A DNA stretch of 13,905 nt. It comes from Janthinobacterium lividum. GTDB lineage: Bacteria > Pseudomonadota > Gammaproteobacteria > Burkholderiales > Burkholderiaceae_D. The notes under the pieces were generated by a model. The model saw nothing but the letters and a program-made list of their open reading frames with translations. It searched no databases and was not told the DNA's origin. This document shows, one piece after another, positions 1 to 6,780 of this stretch (within the stretch, counting starts at the first letter, position 1; each line of letters starts with the position of its first letter). The translations under genes were made by a program, and so were the position numbers. The stretch is taken from NCBI GenBank assembly GCA_945864765.1, contig CAMBDR010000042.1, forward strand, positions 1-13,905. The letters are read 5' to 3'.

Positions 1-738
1 ATCGATGGTGCTGTTGCGCTCTTGCACCACGGCCAAAATGTTTTTGGTGACAAAGCGCAGCGAATTGACCAAGCCTTCACACTCAATCGTAAACTGGCCT
101 TGCCACTGGATTTTCATGTCGTTGTTCTGGGTAAAATCCAGAATGCTATACACTTGCGGCGCGGCAATTTCTACCGTGCGGGGGGAAAATACGGCGGTAT
201 CCTGAAATTGCACAATCGGGGCCTGAAAGCCTTCAAAACCGAAATCTTGCTGCAGCGGTTGCACTGCCATAATCACGGCTTCTGGAATAAAAATCGGCAA
301 TTTGTCGCCAAAGCGGGCGCGGTAGCGTTGTTTGAAGGTTTCAATCACTTCCACCTGTTTTTCACGCAGCATGGCCACATGAATCATTTCGCAAATCACA
401 AAGTCTACCGGCTCCGGCGGCAAGTATTCAAAGGCATCGGCATGGATCACCTCAACCTTATGACCGTTGCGATTACCCGACAAAAGCCGCCGCGCTTCAC
501 GCACCATATCCGGATTAAATTCAACGCAATATACTTTTTCGGCCTTGGCTGCGGCAAACCAGGACAATACGCCCGTACCGCCACCCAATTCCAACACTTT
601 GGCACCGGGGAAAACGGCGTAATCAATCGCCGCCTTGAAATTTTTCATCCGGTTTTCATCCATCAACATATTGTGATGGTAATGCAGTGGGATGAATTGC
701 CCCAAGTAACAACTTTCAATCTCGCGTTCGTTTAACAT
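1..738 (-). CDS. Class I SAM-dependent methyltransferase, PRMT-like, C-terminus off the window
   Basis: The visible 246 residues, still open at the left edge, form a Rossmann-type methyltransferase. Motif I is VLELGGGTGVLSW (48-60). The acidic ribose-binding end of strand 2 is E73 in VYCVEFNP, and motif II has D101 in VIHADAFEY. A segment DFVICEMIHVAML (112-124) sits where protein arginine methyltransferases carry their substrate-binding glutamate loop, and the layout after it (IPEAV, then a beta-rich region) also resembles that family. The substrate cannot be read from sequence; protein or small-molecule methylation are both possible. The chosen ATG has AAGGA seven nt upstream. An in-frame ATG at 810 would add 24 polar, Ser/Thr-rich residues with only a weak ribosome site, so it is less likely. 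The gene lies 119 nt after the ankyrin gene and may be the end of the same operon or separately transcribed. Confidence 0.85.
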   Translation of the reverse strand, partial: MLNEREIESCYLGQFIPLHYHHNMLMDENRMKNFKAAIDYAVFPGAKVLELGGGTGVLSWFAAAKAEKVYCVEFNPDMVREARRLLSGNRNGHKVEVIHADAFEYLPPEPVDFVICEMIHVAMLREKQVEVIETFKQRYRARFGDKLPIFIPEAVIMAVQPLQQDFGFEGFQAPIVQFQDTAVFSPRTVEIAAPQVYSILDFTQNNDMKIQWQGQFTIECEGLVNSLRFVTKNILAVVQERNSTID

Positions 739-857
739 ACGCTTTTCCTTTGTCTGTGGCGAGGTGGATGAAGAACAATCTGTGTTGACGACATCTTCAT
801 TATTATTCATTCGCACCGAAAGCAAAGGAGAGATTTGAGCTGCTTTTATGGCGTAAT

Positions 858-1604
858 TCATTTTGTTGAGCCAGCATTGGGGTTTGTTGATGGTGTTGGA
901 GCGGTCGCTGCTTTCGCCACAGCCCGTTTTTTGATTTGAAATTGCAATCCTTCAACAATTTCCGTGTTATTGAAAATTTTTGCCATTTCAACCGCATCAT
1001 AACCTTGCTCATTTTTTAGCGAAATATTGGCCCCCGCGTCGAGCAGCAATTTCACGCCGAGAATATGGCCGCCCCGCGCTGCCATCATGAGGGCGGTGGT
1101 GCCATTGGGCGAGGTGGCGTCCGGGTTGGCTTTGTGATCAAGCAATAATTGCAAAATGGCTTGGTCGCCGATGGCGGCGGCATAATGTAATGCAGTCCAA
1201 CCGGGGCGGTTGACCTTGGCACCACGTGCCAGCAAGGCTTTCACGGCGTCCAGATTGGCCCTGAAAGCCGCAATCATCAGTGCGTTATCGCCATTGTTGG
1301 ATTTTAATTCGAGATCGATATCCGGAGCCTTTAACAAAGCACGCACTGCACGCATCGAATCTTCACGCAGGGCTAAAATCAAGGCACTGTCGCCGCGCTC
1401 TGGCTCCGTAATATTTGGGCTTAAGCCTTCTTTTAACAGTTCACTGATGACGATGTGATTATCAACCTTGGCCGCCTGAAAAAAATCATCCTGAACCCCG
1501 GCCATGGCGGCGGAAACGCCACATAACAGCGAGGCAAACAAAACCAGGCGGGCCAGAGCTTGCACGCAAAATCGGGTGAAAATGGGTGAAATAACGGGAC
1601 TCAT
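858..1604 (-). CDS. Exported ankyrin-repeat protein
   Basis: A 248-residue protein. The N-terminus has a basic/hydrophobic stretch (about 11-32, ARLVLFASLLCGVSA) ending in AMA (33-35) followed by GVQ, a good signal-peptidase I site, so the mature protein should be periplasmic. Residues about 40-215 hold five to six ankyrin repeats; the clearest are GDNALMIAAFRANLDAVKAL (105-124), GWTALHYAAAIGDQAILQLL (135-154) and GTTALMMAARGGHILGVKLL (168-187). The C-terminus is a low-complexity Ala/Thr/Pro/Ser tail. Such proteins bind partners; the partner here is unknown. The start is placed at the ATG that overlaps the TatD-family stop as ATGA, with GGAG five nt upstream, indicating translational coupling. 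The open frame runs further upstream inside the TatD gene, but that extension would bury the signal peptide. Ankyrin genes after tatD are, as far as I recall, common in Burkholderiales. Confidence 0.88.
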   Translation of the reverse strand: MSPVISPIFTRFCVQALARLVLFASLLCGVSAAMAGVQDDFFQAAKVDNHIVISELLKEGLSPNITEPERGDSALILALREDSMRAVRALLKAPDIDLELKSNNGDNALMIAAFRANLDAVKALLARGAKVNRPGWTALHYAAAIGDQAILQLLLDHKANPDATSPNGTTALMMAARGGHILGVKLLLDAGANISLKNEQGYDAVEMAKIFNNTEIVEGLQFQIKKRAVAKAATAPTPSTNPNAGSTK

Positions 1605-2395
1605 TCCAGCTCCTTGGGCAGTGGTAATTGAAATAATTGGAAAAAGTTGCGGCTGGTATGCCGCGCAACCAGCGCCAAAGGCAAGCCTTTCAAACTGGCC
1701 AAACATTCGCCGACATGCCTTACAAAACCAGGTTCATTCATTTTGCCGCGAAACGGCACCGGGGCAAGATAGGGGGAATCGGTTTCAATGAGCAGTCGCT
1801 CCAAAGGCAGGCTTTGCGCCACTTGCTGCAAAGCTTTGGCGCTTTTAAAGCTGATGATGCCGGAAAAAGAAATATAAAACCCCATGGCTATGGCCGCCTG
1901 CGCCACTTCCAGCGATTCGGTAAAGCAATGCAATACGCCACCTGCCCCACCTGCTTGCGTGCCTGCGCCCTCTTCCTGCATGATGCGAATGGTATCTTCG
2001 GAAGCGGCACGAGTATGAATGATCAAAGGCTTGCCCGTGCTGCGCGAGGCGCGGATATGGGTGCGAAAGCGCTCGCGCTGCCATTCCAAATCGCCCGTCA
2101 AACGATAATAATCCAGCCCGGTTTCACCAATCGCAATCACTTTGGGGTGTTGCGCCAAGTCCTGCAGCATGGCCAAACTGGGTTCGGGCGTATTTTCATA
2201 ATCGGGGTGGACACCAACCGAGGCATACAAATGCGGATGCGCATCAGCCAAAGCTAACACCTTGGGCAAATTGGGCAAGTCAACCGCGATGCATAAAGCG
2301 TGGCTGACTTGATTTTCTTGCATTTTCTGCAGAATTTCTGGCAAGCGCGACGAAAGTTCAGGAAAATCCAGATGACAATGTGAATCAATAAACAT
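1601..2395 (-). CDS. ycfH: TatD-family metal-dependent hydrolase (YcfH-like)
   Basis: A 264-residue TIM-barrel hydrolase, full length for the family. All metal-site motifs are present: HCH (H6 and H8) in the opening FIDSHCHLD, E91 in IGETGLDYYR, H127 in IIHTRA, H156 in HCFTE and D206 in ETDSPYLAP. Relatives have 3'-5' exonuclease or other phosphodiesterase activity in the cytoplasm; the physiological substrate of the YcfH branch is poorly defined. The position after holB and pilZ matches the conserved ycfH locus. I start at the ATG of MFIDSHCH because the family begins there, although the ribosome site is weak. An ATG 20 codons upstream would add a hydrophobic stretch unlike family members. 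The stop codon overlaps the start of the ankyrin gene. The 77-nt gap to pilZ is the largest between genes of this operon before the methyltransferase. Confidence 0.95.
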   Translation of the reverse strand: MFIDSHCHLDFPELSSRLPEILQKMQENQVSHALCIAVDLPNLPKVLALADAHPHLYASVGVHPDYENTPEPSLAMLQDLAQHPKVIAIGETGLDYYRLTGDLEWQRERFRTHIRASRSTGKPLIIHTRAASEDTIRIMQEEGAGTQAGGAGGVLHCFTESLEVAQAAIAMGFYISFSGIISFKSAKALQQVAQSLPLERLLIETDSPYLAPVPFRGKMNEPGFVRHVGECLASLKGLPLALVARHTSRNFFQLFQLPLPKELE

Positions 2396-2472
2396 AAAAA
2401 AACCAATAAAAATAAAACCTGATACAAATAAAACCCCAAACCAGGGCCAAGCCATTCGCTGACTACAAGGTA

Positions 2473-2868
2473 TTACAAGGTATGGGTGGCACGCGATGAG
2501 CGCAAAGCCGCACCCAATAATTCTTCGATGCGCAATTTCACGCGCTGACCGCTTTCATCATCCGGGAAATGCACGCCGATGCCTTGTGCCTTGCTGTTAT
2601 GGGCACCGGCCGGGGTAATCCAGGCTACCTTCCCTTCGATTGGATATTTGGCCGGATCATCCATCAAGGTCAAAATCAAATAAATTTGATCGCCAATTTT
2701 ATAGGCCTTGGTGGTAGGCACAAAAATGCCAGCGTTTTTCAAAAATGGCATAAACGCAGCATAGAGCGCCGCCTTTTCTTTAATCGCCAGCGACAAGACC
2801 GAAGGTCTTGCAATGGGCGCTACTGCGGGTGCGGCGGCCGATATTGTGCCAGGTGGGCTGGTTGCCAT
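2473..2868 (-). CDS. pilZ: Type IV pilus biogenesis protein PilZ
   Basis: A 131-residue PilZ-domain protein, close in length and sequence to Pseudomonas PilZ from about residue 23 onward. Recognisable blocks are LSLAIKEKAALYAAFMPFLK (25-44), GIFVPTTKAYKIGDQIYL (47-64), IEGKVAWITPAGA (77-89), GIGVHFPD (96-103) and the C-terminal THTL. It lacks the RxxxR motif of c-di-GMP-binding PilZ domains, as does the founding PilZ, which instead acts by protein contacts with the PilB ATPase and FimX-like regulators to allow pilus extension. The first 20 residues are a Pro/Ala-rich extension. Start choice: this ATG has AAAGG eight nt upstream. A TTG at 2883 overlapping the holB stop as TTGA is the alternative and would add five residues. 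The gene sits in its conserved place between holB and the TatD gene. Confidence 0.93.
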   Translation of the reverse strand: MATSPPGTISAAAPAVAPIARPSVLSLAIKEKAALYAAFMPFLKNAGIFVPTTKAYKIGDQIYLILTLMDDPAKYPIEGKVAWITPAGAHNSKAQGIGVHFPDDESGQRVKLRIEELLGAALRSSRATHTL

Positions 2869-2879
2869 GGGTAAACCTT

Positions 2880-3950
2880 TCAAACATAAAGTGCAGAATA
2901 ATCGAGCAACATATCCTCAATAAACAATTTGGGCGCAAGCGGATGGTCCACAATCAACCGACGTTGATTCATCAATTTGAGCGTTTTTAACAGCCGATTC
3001 AATTCCAAACGGGACGCCAATGCCGCAAGCGCTTTCACATGCCGGGGATAATAGCGAATTGTGCCAGTAAGTTTGTAAGAAAACAAGTCATATAACCAGC
3101 GTTGCAAACATAAGAGCAATTGGCTGACGGGCATTTTTTGCAATTTTTCTGCCGCTTTCAAGGTCGATTCGATTCCCGGTTGCATTAATTGCTGTAAAAA
3201 CCAATCCAACTCTTCACGTTGTCCTTGCTGTGCCGCATCTCTTGCGGCCAATGGCGCGCCACCCTGCTCTGCCAGCCAACTGGCGGCGTCTGACACCGAT
3301 TGTTGTTGCAACCAGGTGAGTGCGGCTTGCGATTCAGGCAAACTCAAGCCGAATTTGCGACAACGAGACAAGATGGTAGGCAACAAGCGGTTGATGCTGT
3401 CGGTCACCAATAAAAACACCGTGTTTGGTGGTGGTTCTTCCAGGGTTTTAAGTAAAGCGTTTGATGAGGCCATATTCAAGGCATGCGCCGGGTATAGCAC
3501 CACCACGCGCAAGCCCTGACGATGGGTGGAAATATTCATAAAGTCGCTCAAGGCGCGAATTTGATCGATTTTGATTTCTTTTGAGGGTGCCGTTTTACTG
3601 GCTTTTTTACCCTCCGCGCCCTCAGCTGCGGCCTCGCCAGCGCCTTCGGCTTCGCCAAGGTCGCCCTCTTCCAAGGCTTCGGGGCGCACGCGGCGAAAAT
3701 CGGGATGACTCATTTGTTCAAACCAGGTACATGAGGCACAGGTGCCGCAGGCGTGGCCCTCTGCCAACGACTGTTCGCACAGCAACGACTTGGCCAGATA
3801 TTCTGCCAGCCTGGTTTTACCAATACCGTTGGGGCCGTGCAACAAAATCGCATGCGGCATGCGCTGGCGCAAATTCTGCAGTTGCTGCCAGGCAGCAGTT
3901 TGCCAGGGGTATAAGGATAAGCCGTTGGCCGAGGTGATAGCCGTATTCAT
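2880..3950 (-). CDS. holB: DNA polymerase III subunit delta' (clamp loader)
   Basis: A 356-residue AAA+ protein of the replication clamp loader, which opens the beta sliding clamp on DNA. An intact Walker A, GPNGIGKT (39-46), is followed by a four-cysteine zinc module (C58, C68, C71, C74), then the conserved ALNMASSNALLKTLEEPPP region (157-175) and a TILSRCRKF stretch (192-200) around the arginine-finger SRC. The usual Walker B acidic residue is replaced by VVVLYP, fitting the family view that delta' is a stator rather than an active ATPase. Residues about 91-123 are an unusual Glu/Ala/Gly-rich then Lys-rich insert between the zinc module and the next conserved strand. The start overlaps the tmk stop as ATGA, so translation is probably coupled. 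The C-terminal third is the divergent helical collar. Confidence 0.95.
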   Translation of the reverse strand: MNTAITSANGLSLYPWQTAAWQQLQNLRQRMPHAILLHGPNGIGKTRLAEYLAKSLLCEQSLAEGHACGTCASCTWFEQMSHPDFRRVRPEALEEGDLGEAEGAGEAAAEGAEGKKASKTAPSKEIKIDQIRALSDFMNISTHRQGLRVVVLYPAHALNMASSNALLKTLEEPPPNTVFLLVTDSINRLLPTILSRCRKFGLSLPESQAALTWLQQQSVSDAASWLAEQGGAPLAARDAAQQGQREELDWFLQQLMQPGIESTLKAAEKLQKMPVSQLLLCLQRWLYDLFSYKLTGTIRYYPRHVKALAALASRLELNRLLKTLKLMNQRRLIVDHPLAPKLFIEDMLLDYSALYV

Positions 3951-4594
3951 GCTGTGCCAACCTGAGTAAAAAATGCCGTCAAATGCGCATGCACGGCGGT
4001 TGAAATTTGCGCGATGGTTTGGCTGGAGTCAATAATGCGAAAGCGTTGGCTGTCGTTGGCGGCACGGCGCAGATATTCGGCCCGGGTGGCGCTAAAAAAA
4101 TCGGCTTGTTCCTGCTCAAATTTATCCGGCGTGCGTTCCACCAGCAAGCGCGCCTTGGCCACGTCGAGTGGTAAATCGAATAAAAAAGTCAGATCGGGCT
4201 GCAAATTCGGGTGTACCCACTGTTCCAATTGCGCCAATTTTTCCAAGCTCACTTTGCGCCCACCACCTTGATAGGCAAAGGTGGCATCGGTAAATCGATC
4301 CGACACCACCCAATTACCTTGTGCCAGCGCTGGTTCAATCACCTGAGCAAGATGTTCGCGCCGGGCGGCAAACATCAACAGGGTTTCGGTTTCACGATGC
4401 ATAGGCTCATGCAACAATAATTCGCGCAATTTTTCACCCAGGGGCGTGCCGCCGGGTTCGCGCGTGGACACCACCCGCACACCATGGGCCTGCAGGCAAG
4501 TTTGCAGATAACTGACCACGCTGGCAATATGGGTCGATTTTCCCGCCCCGTCAATGCCTTCAAAGGAAAGAAACTGTCCGCGCTTATTTGTCAT
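3947..4594 (-). CDS. tmk: Thymidylate kinase
   Basis: A 215-residue dTMP kinase of normal length, which converts dTMP to dTDP with ATP in the cytoplasm and supplies dTTP for replication. The P-loop is GIDGAGKST (13-21). The dTMP-binding REPGGT follows (45-50), then the DRF motif in VVSDRFTDATFAYQGGGR (96-113). A LID region with R154 in RTPDKFE is followed by the C-terminal helices. The order mltG-tmk-holB is the classic proteobacterial arrangement. The start overlaps the end of mltG by 11 bp (the mltG stop lies inside the tmk start region), and the tmk stop overlaps the holB ATG, so the three genes form one tightly coupled unit. Nothing in the sequence suggests loss of function. Confidence 0.97.
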   Translation of the reverse strand: MTNKRGQFLSFEGIDGAGKSTHIASVVSYLQTCLQAHGVRVVSTREPGGTPLGEKLRELLLHEPMHRETETLLMFAARREHLAQVIEPALAQGNWVVSDRFTDATFAYQGGGRKVSLEKLAQLEQWVHPNLQPDLTFLFDLPLDVAKARLLVERTPDKFEQEQADFFSATRAEYLRRAANDSQRFRIIDSSQTIAQISTAVHAHLTAFFTQVGTA

Positions 4595-5576
4595 GATGCA
4601 CTCGTTGATATTGGTTCACGGCTTGATTATGATCACTTAAATTGTTAGAAAACTTACTGGTGCCATCGTTACGGGAGACAAAATACAAGGCCTCGGTCTT
4701 ACTTGGCCCCAAGGCGGCCGCCAATGCAGCCACGCCCGGCAAGGCAATTGGGGTGGGCGGCAAGCCGCTGCGAGTATACGTGTTATACGGGGTATCGGTT
4801 TCCAAATCACGTTTGTGGATTTTGCCTTGATAGCGCTCGCCCATACCGTAAATGACCGTGGGGTCGGTTTGCAACAACATGCCGCGCCGCAATCGATTCA
4901 CAAACACGCCGGCGATTAAAGACCGTTCCGACTTTTGCCCGGTTTCCTTTTCCACTATCGACGCCATAATTAAGGCTTGATAACGATTGCGGTAGGGTAA
5001 TCCGGGGTCGTGTTTTTCCCAGGCGCTATCCAAATGTTTCATCATGGCAGCATGCGCCTGTTTAAAAATAATAATGTCGCTTGAACCTTTGGCAAATAAA
5101 TAGGTATCCGGGAAGAATAAGCCTTCAGCCTTGTCAAAATTTGGTGCAACTTTGGCTAATAACTCGCGCTCCGAGAGTTGGCTGGTATCGTGCTTGAGGC
5201 CCAGATGTTTATCCATGGCCAGGCGCATTTGTTTAAAAGTCCAGCCTTCGATGATGACGATCGATTCTTGTGCAAATTCGCCACGCACCAATTGGTCGAT
5301 CAGGCGCAACGGTGTGGTTTGGGGTTTAAGCTCATAGGAACCGGCTTTGAGTTTGCTCTCCTTGCCGGTCAGGCGCACCAGGATCCCAAATAGCGCAGAC
5401 TGCAAGGGAATACCAGCCGCATTGATTTGCTGCACCGTGCTACCAAGCCCGCTGCCAGGTTTGATCGTGAAAGGAATCGGTTCAACATTTTCGGCGATGG
5501 CACTCCCGGCCCAATCGTAAAGGCCCCAACTGACAGCACCGAATAACAGTAGCAAGACAAACAAAAACTTTTTCAT
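4584..5576 (-). CDS. mltG: Endolytic murein transglycosylase MltG
   Basis: A 330-residue YceG/MltG-family protein that cleaves nascent peptidoglycan strands and is thought to terminate glycan elongation. It has one N-terminal membrane helix (about 4-20), a LysM-like periplasmic part (about 36-105), then the catalytic YceG domain with the signature IMASIVEKETGQ (203-214, EKET at 209-212), the LQTDPTVIYGMGERYQGK block and AYNTYT-like and SGLPPTPIALPG segments near the end. It is the first gene of the minus-strand operon and lies divergent to ygfZ across about 100 bp. I start at the ATG of MKKFLF; an in-frame GTG two codons upstream (5582) is possible, and neither has a strong ribosome site. The C-terminus overlaps the tmk start by 11 bp. 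Confidence 0.96.
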   Translation of the reverse strand: MKKFLFVLLLLFGAVSWGLYDWAGSAIAENVEPIPFTIKPGSGLGSTVQQINAAGIPLQSALFGILVRLTGKESKLKAGSYELKPQTTPLRLIDQLVRGEFAQESIVIIEGWTFKQMRLAMDKHLGLKHDTSQLSERELLAKVAPNFDKAEGLFFPDTYLFAKGSSDIIIFKQAHAAMMKHLDSAWEKHDPGLPYRNRYQALIMASIVEKETGQKSERSLIAGVFVNRLRRGMLLQTDPTVIYGMGERYQGKIHKRDLETDTPYNTYTRSGLPPTPIALPGVAALAAALGPSKTEALYFVSRNDGTSKFSNNLSDHNQAVNQYQRVHHDK

Positions 5577-5634
5577 AGGCACATAATGTGTAGGGAAATG
5601 CCCTGCATTTTACCCAAAACGGGAAGGAGAACTC

Positions 5635-5640
5635 TATAAT
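5635..5640 (+). promoter_or_regulatory. Putative -10 element for ygfZ
   Basis: A perfect TATAAT lies in the mltG-ygfZ divergent gap. The -35 region is poor (TTTACC about 20 bp upstream), so this is tentative. Transcription would begin near 5647, only about 9 nt before the first in-frame ATG (5656), which favours the second ATG at 5680 as the true ygfZ start. Confidence 0.45.
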
Positions 5641-5679
5641 AAGGCCGTCACACTCATGCCTAACGAGGATATCTTCACC

Positions 5680-6735
5680 ATGATCGAACAATGGAAGCAG
5701 TTTTTGCGCGACAACGGCGCGCAATTTGCAGAGCAGGAAATAGCGTATTTTACCTCTTCTGGCGAATTTACAGATTGGAATACGGGTTTTGTGACGCCAT
5801 TATTGCAGCTTGGCGTGATCGTCGCCGAGGGGGCAGAGGCGGCTGATTTTTTACACAAGCAATTGAGCAATGATGTCAATCACTTGACCACAGAAACGGC
5901 GCGTCTGGCCGGTTATTGCAGCCCGAAGGGACGTTTGCTCAGTACGCTGCTGTTGTGGCGCGAAGCGGATAAAAACAGCGATCAAATTTTTCTGCAATTA
6001 CCTGCCACTTTATTACCCGCCATTCTCAAGCGCTTGCGGATGTTTATTTTGCGCGCCAAAGCCAGTTTGCGCGACGCTTCCGATGACACGATATTATTGG
6101 GTCTGGGGGGGGCGCAAGCGACGCAGGTACTTGGCAACTGGTTTGCGCAATTACCTGATACGCCTTATGGCACGGCGAGCAATGAATATGGTTGCGTGAT
6201 TCGTGTGGCCGATGCTTTCGCTGCGGCACGTTATGAATGGCGCTTGACAAGCCAACTGGCCGAGCAGATTTGGCCGCAATTAACGCAACAACTGGCCCCG
6301 GTGGCAAGCCGGGTCTGGGGCTTGAGCGAGATTGCCGCAGGCGTGCCGCAAGTGCTACCCGCCACGCAAGAAAAATTTGTGCCGCAGATGATTAATTATG
6401 AATTGATCGGTGGTGTCAATTTCAAAAAAGGCTGTTATCCAGGGCAAGAGATTGTGGCCCGCAGCCAATATTTGGGCAAACTCAAACGCCGCATGCATGC
6501 GGCGCGCATTGTTGGCGCGCAAGTAGTGCAGGCGGGCGATGAGGTATTTTCTATGGATGATCCGAATCAAGCGTGTGGCATGGTGGTTAATGCCGAGCGC
6601 GCCGCCGATGGCGCATTTGCCTGCCTGATCGAAATTAAAATTGCACTGCTGGGCAGTTCGATTCGGCATGCGTCAATTGATGGCCCGATTTGCGAATTTG
6701 GCCCTCTGCCCTATGCGTTGGATGGCTTGGAATAA
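5680..6735 (+). CDS. ygfZ: Folate-binding protein YgfZ (Fe-S cluster / tRNA modification factor)
   Basis: A 351-residue member of the aminomethyltransferase (GcvT)-like YgfZ/Iba57 family, which uses folate to support a subset of Fe-S proteins such as the tRNA thiomethylase MiaB. The signature is IGGVNFKKGCYPGQEIVAR (243-261), with the conserved Cys at 252; an upstream folate-fold segment includes LAGYCSPKGRLLSTL (about 77-91). The start is placed at the ATG preceded by GAGGA about 10 nt upstream; the ATG at 5656 would add eight residues but sits almost at the predicted transcription start. The gene stands alone on the plus strand, divergent from mltG and convergent with the kinase gene. The reading frame passes intact through a run of eight G at 6105-6112. 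Confidence 0.94.
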   Translation: MIEQWKQFLRDNGAQFAEQEIAYFTSSGEFTDWNTGFVTPLLQLGVIVAEGAEAADFLHKQLSNDVNHLTTETARLAGYCSPKGRLLSTLLLWREADKNSDQIFLQLPATLLPAILKRLRMFILRAKASLRDASDDTILLGLGGAQATQVLGNWFAQLPDTPYGTASNEYGCVIRVADAFAAARYEWRLTSQLAEQIWPQLTQQLAPVASRVWGLSEIAAGVPQVLPATQEKFVPQMINYELIGGVNFKKGCYPGQEIVARSQYLGKLKRRMHAARIVGAQVVQAGDEVFSMDDPNQACGMVVNAERAADGAFACLIEIKIALLGSSIRHASIDGPICEFGPLPYALDGLE

Positions 6736-6765
6736 AAAAAATGGCCAAAAGATGATATTTGGCTA
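6734..6765 (-). terminator. Rho-independent terminator of the histidine kinase operon
   Basis: Read on the minus strand, an 8-bp stem with one G-U pair (arms 6758-6765 and 6742-6749, 8-nt loop) is followed directly by eight T (6741-6734), just after the kinase stop. On the plus strand the hairpin lacks a T run, so it mainly serves the minus-strand operon. The T run reaches the last codon of ygfZ. The stem is short and AT-rich, hence moderate confidence. Confidence 0.6.
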
Positions 6766-6780
6766 CGCAATGAATGAGTG

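Noticed and set aside
22..735. Long plus-strand open frame opposite the methyltransferase
   Set aside because: It has no family motifs and no ribosome site, and it is antisense to a clear Rossmann methyltransferase frame; it reflects codon bias of the real gene.
1605..1706. 34-residue N-terminal extension of the ankyrin protein
   Set aside because: It lies within the TatD coding region and would mask a good signal peptide; the ATG in the ATGA overlap has a GGAG site.
1637..2257. 206-codon plus-strand frame opposite the TatD gene
   Set aside because: Antisense shadow. The minus-strand frame carries every TatD metal-binding motif.
2396..2455. Hydrophobic 20-residue N-terminal extension of the TatD protein
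   Set aside because: The family starts at FIDSHCHLD, the upstream ATG has no ribosome site, and a membrane anchor on this enzyme would be exceptional.
6105..6112. Run of eight G in ygfZ as a phase-variation tract
   Set aside because: The frame is intact, the gene is a housekeeping factor, and eight G is short for a contingency locus.
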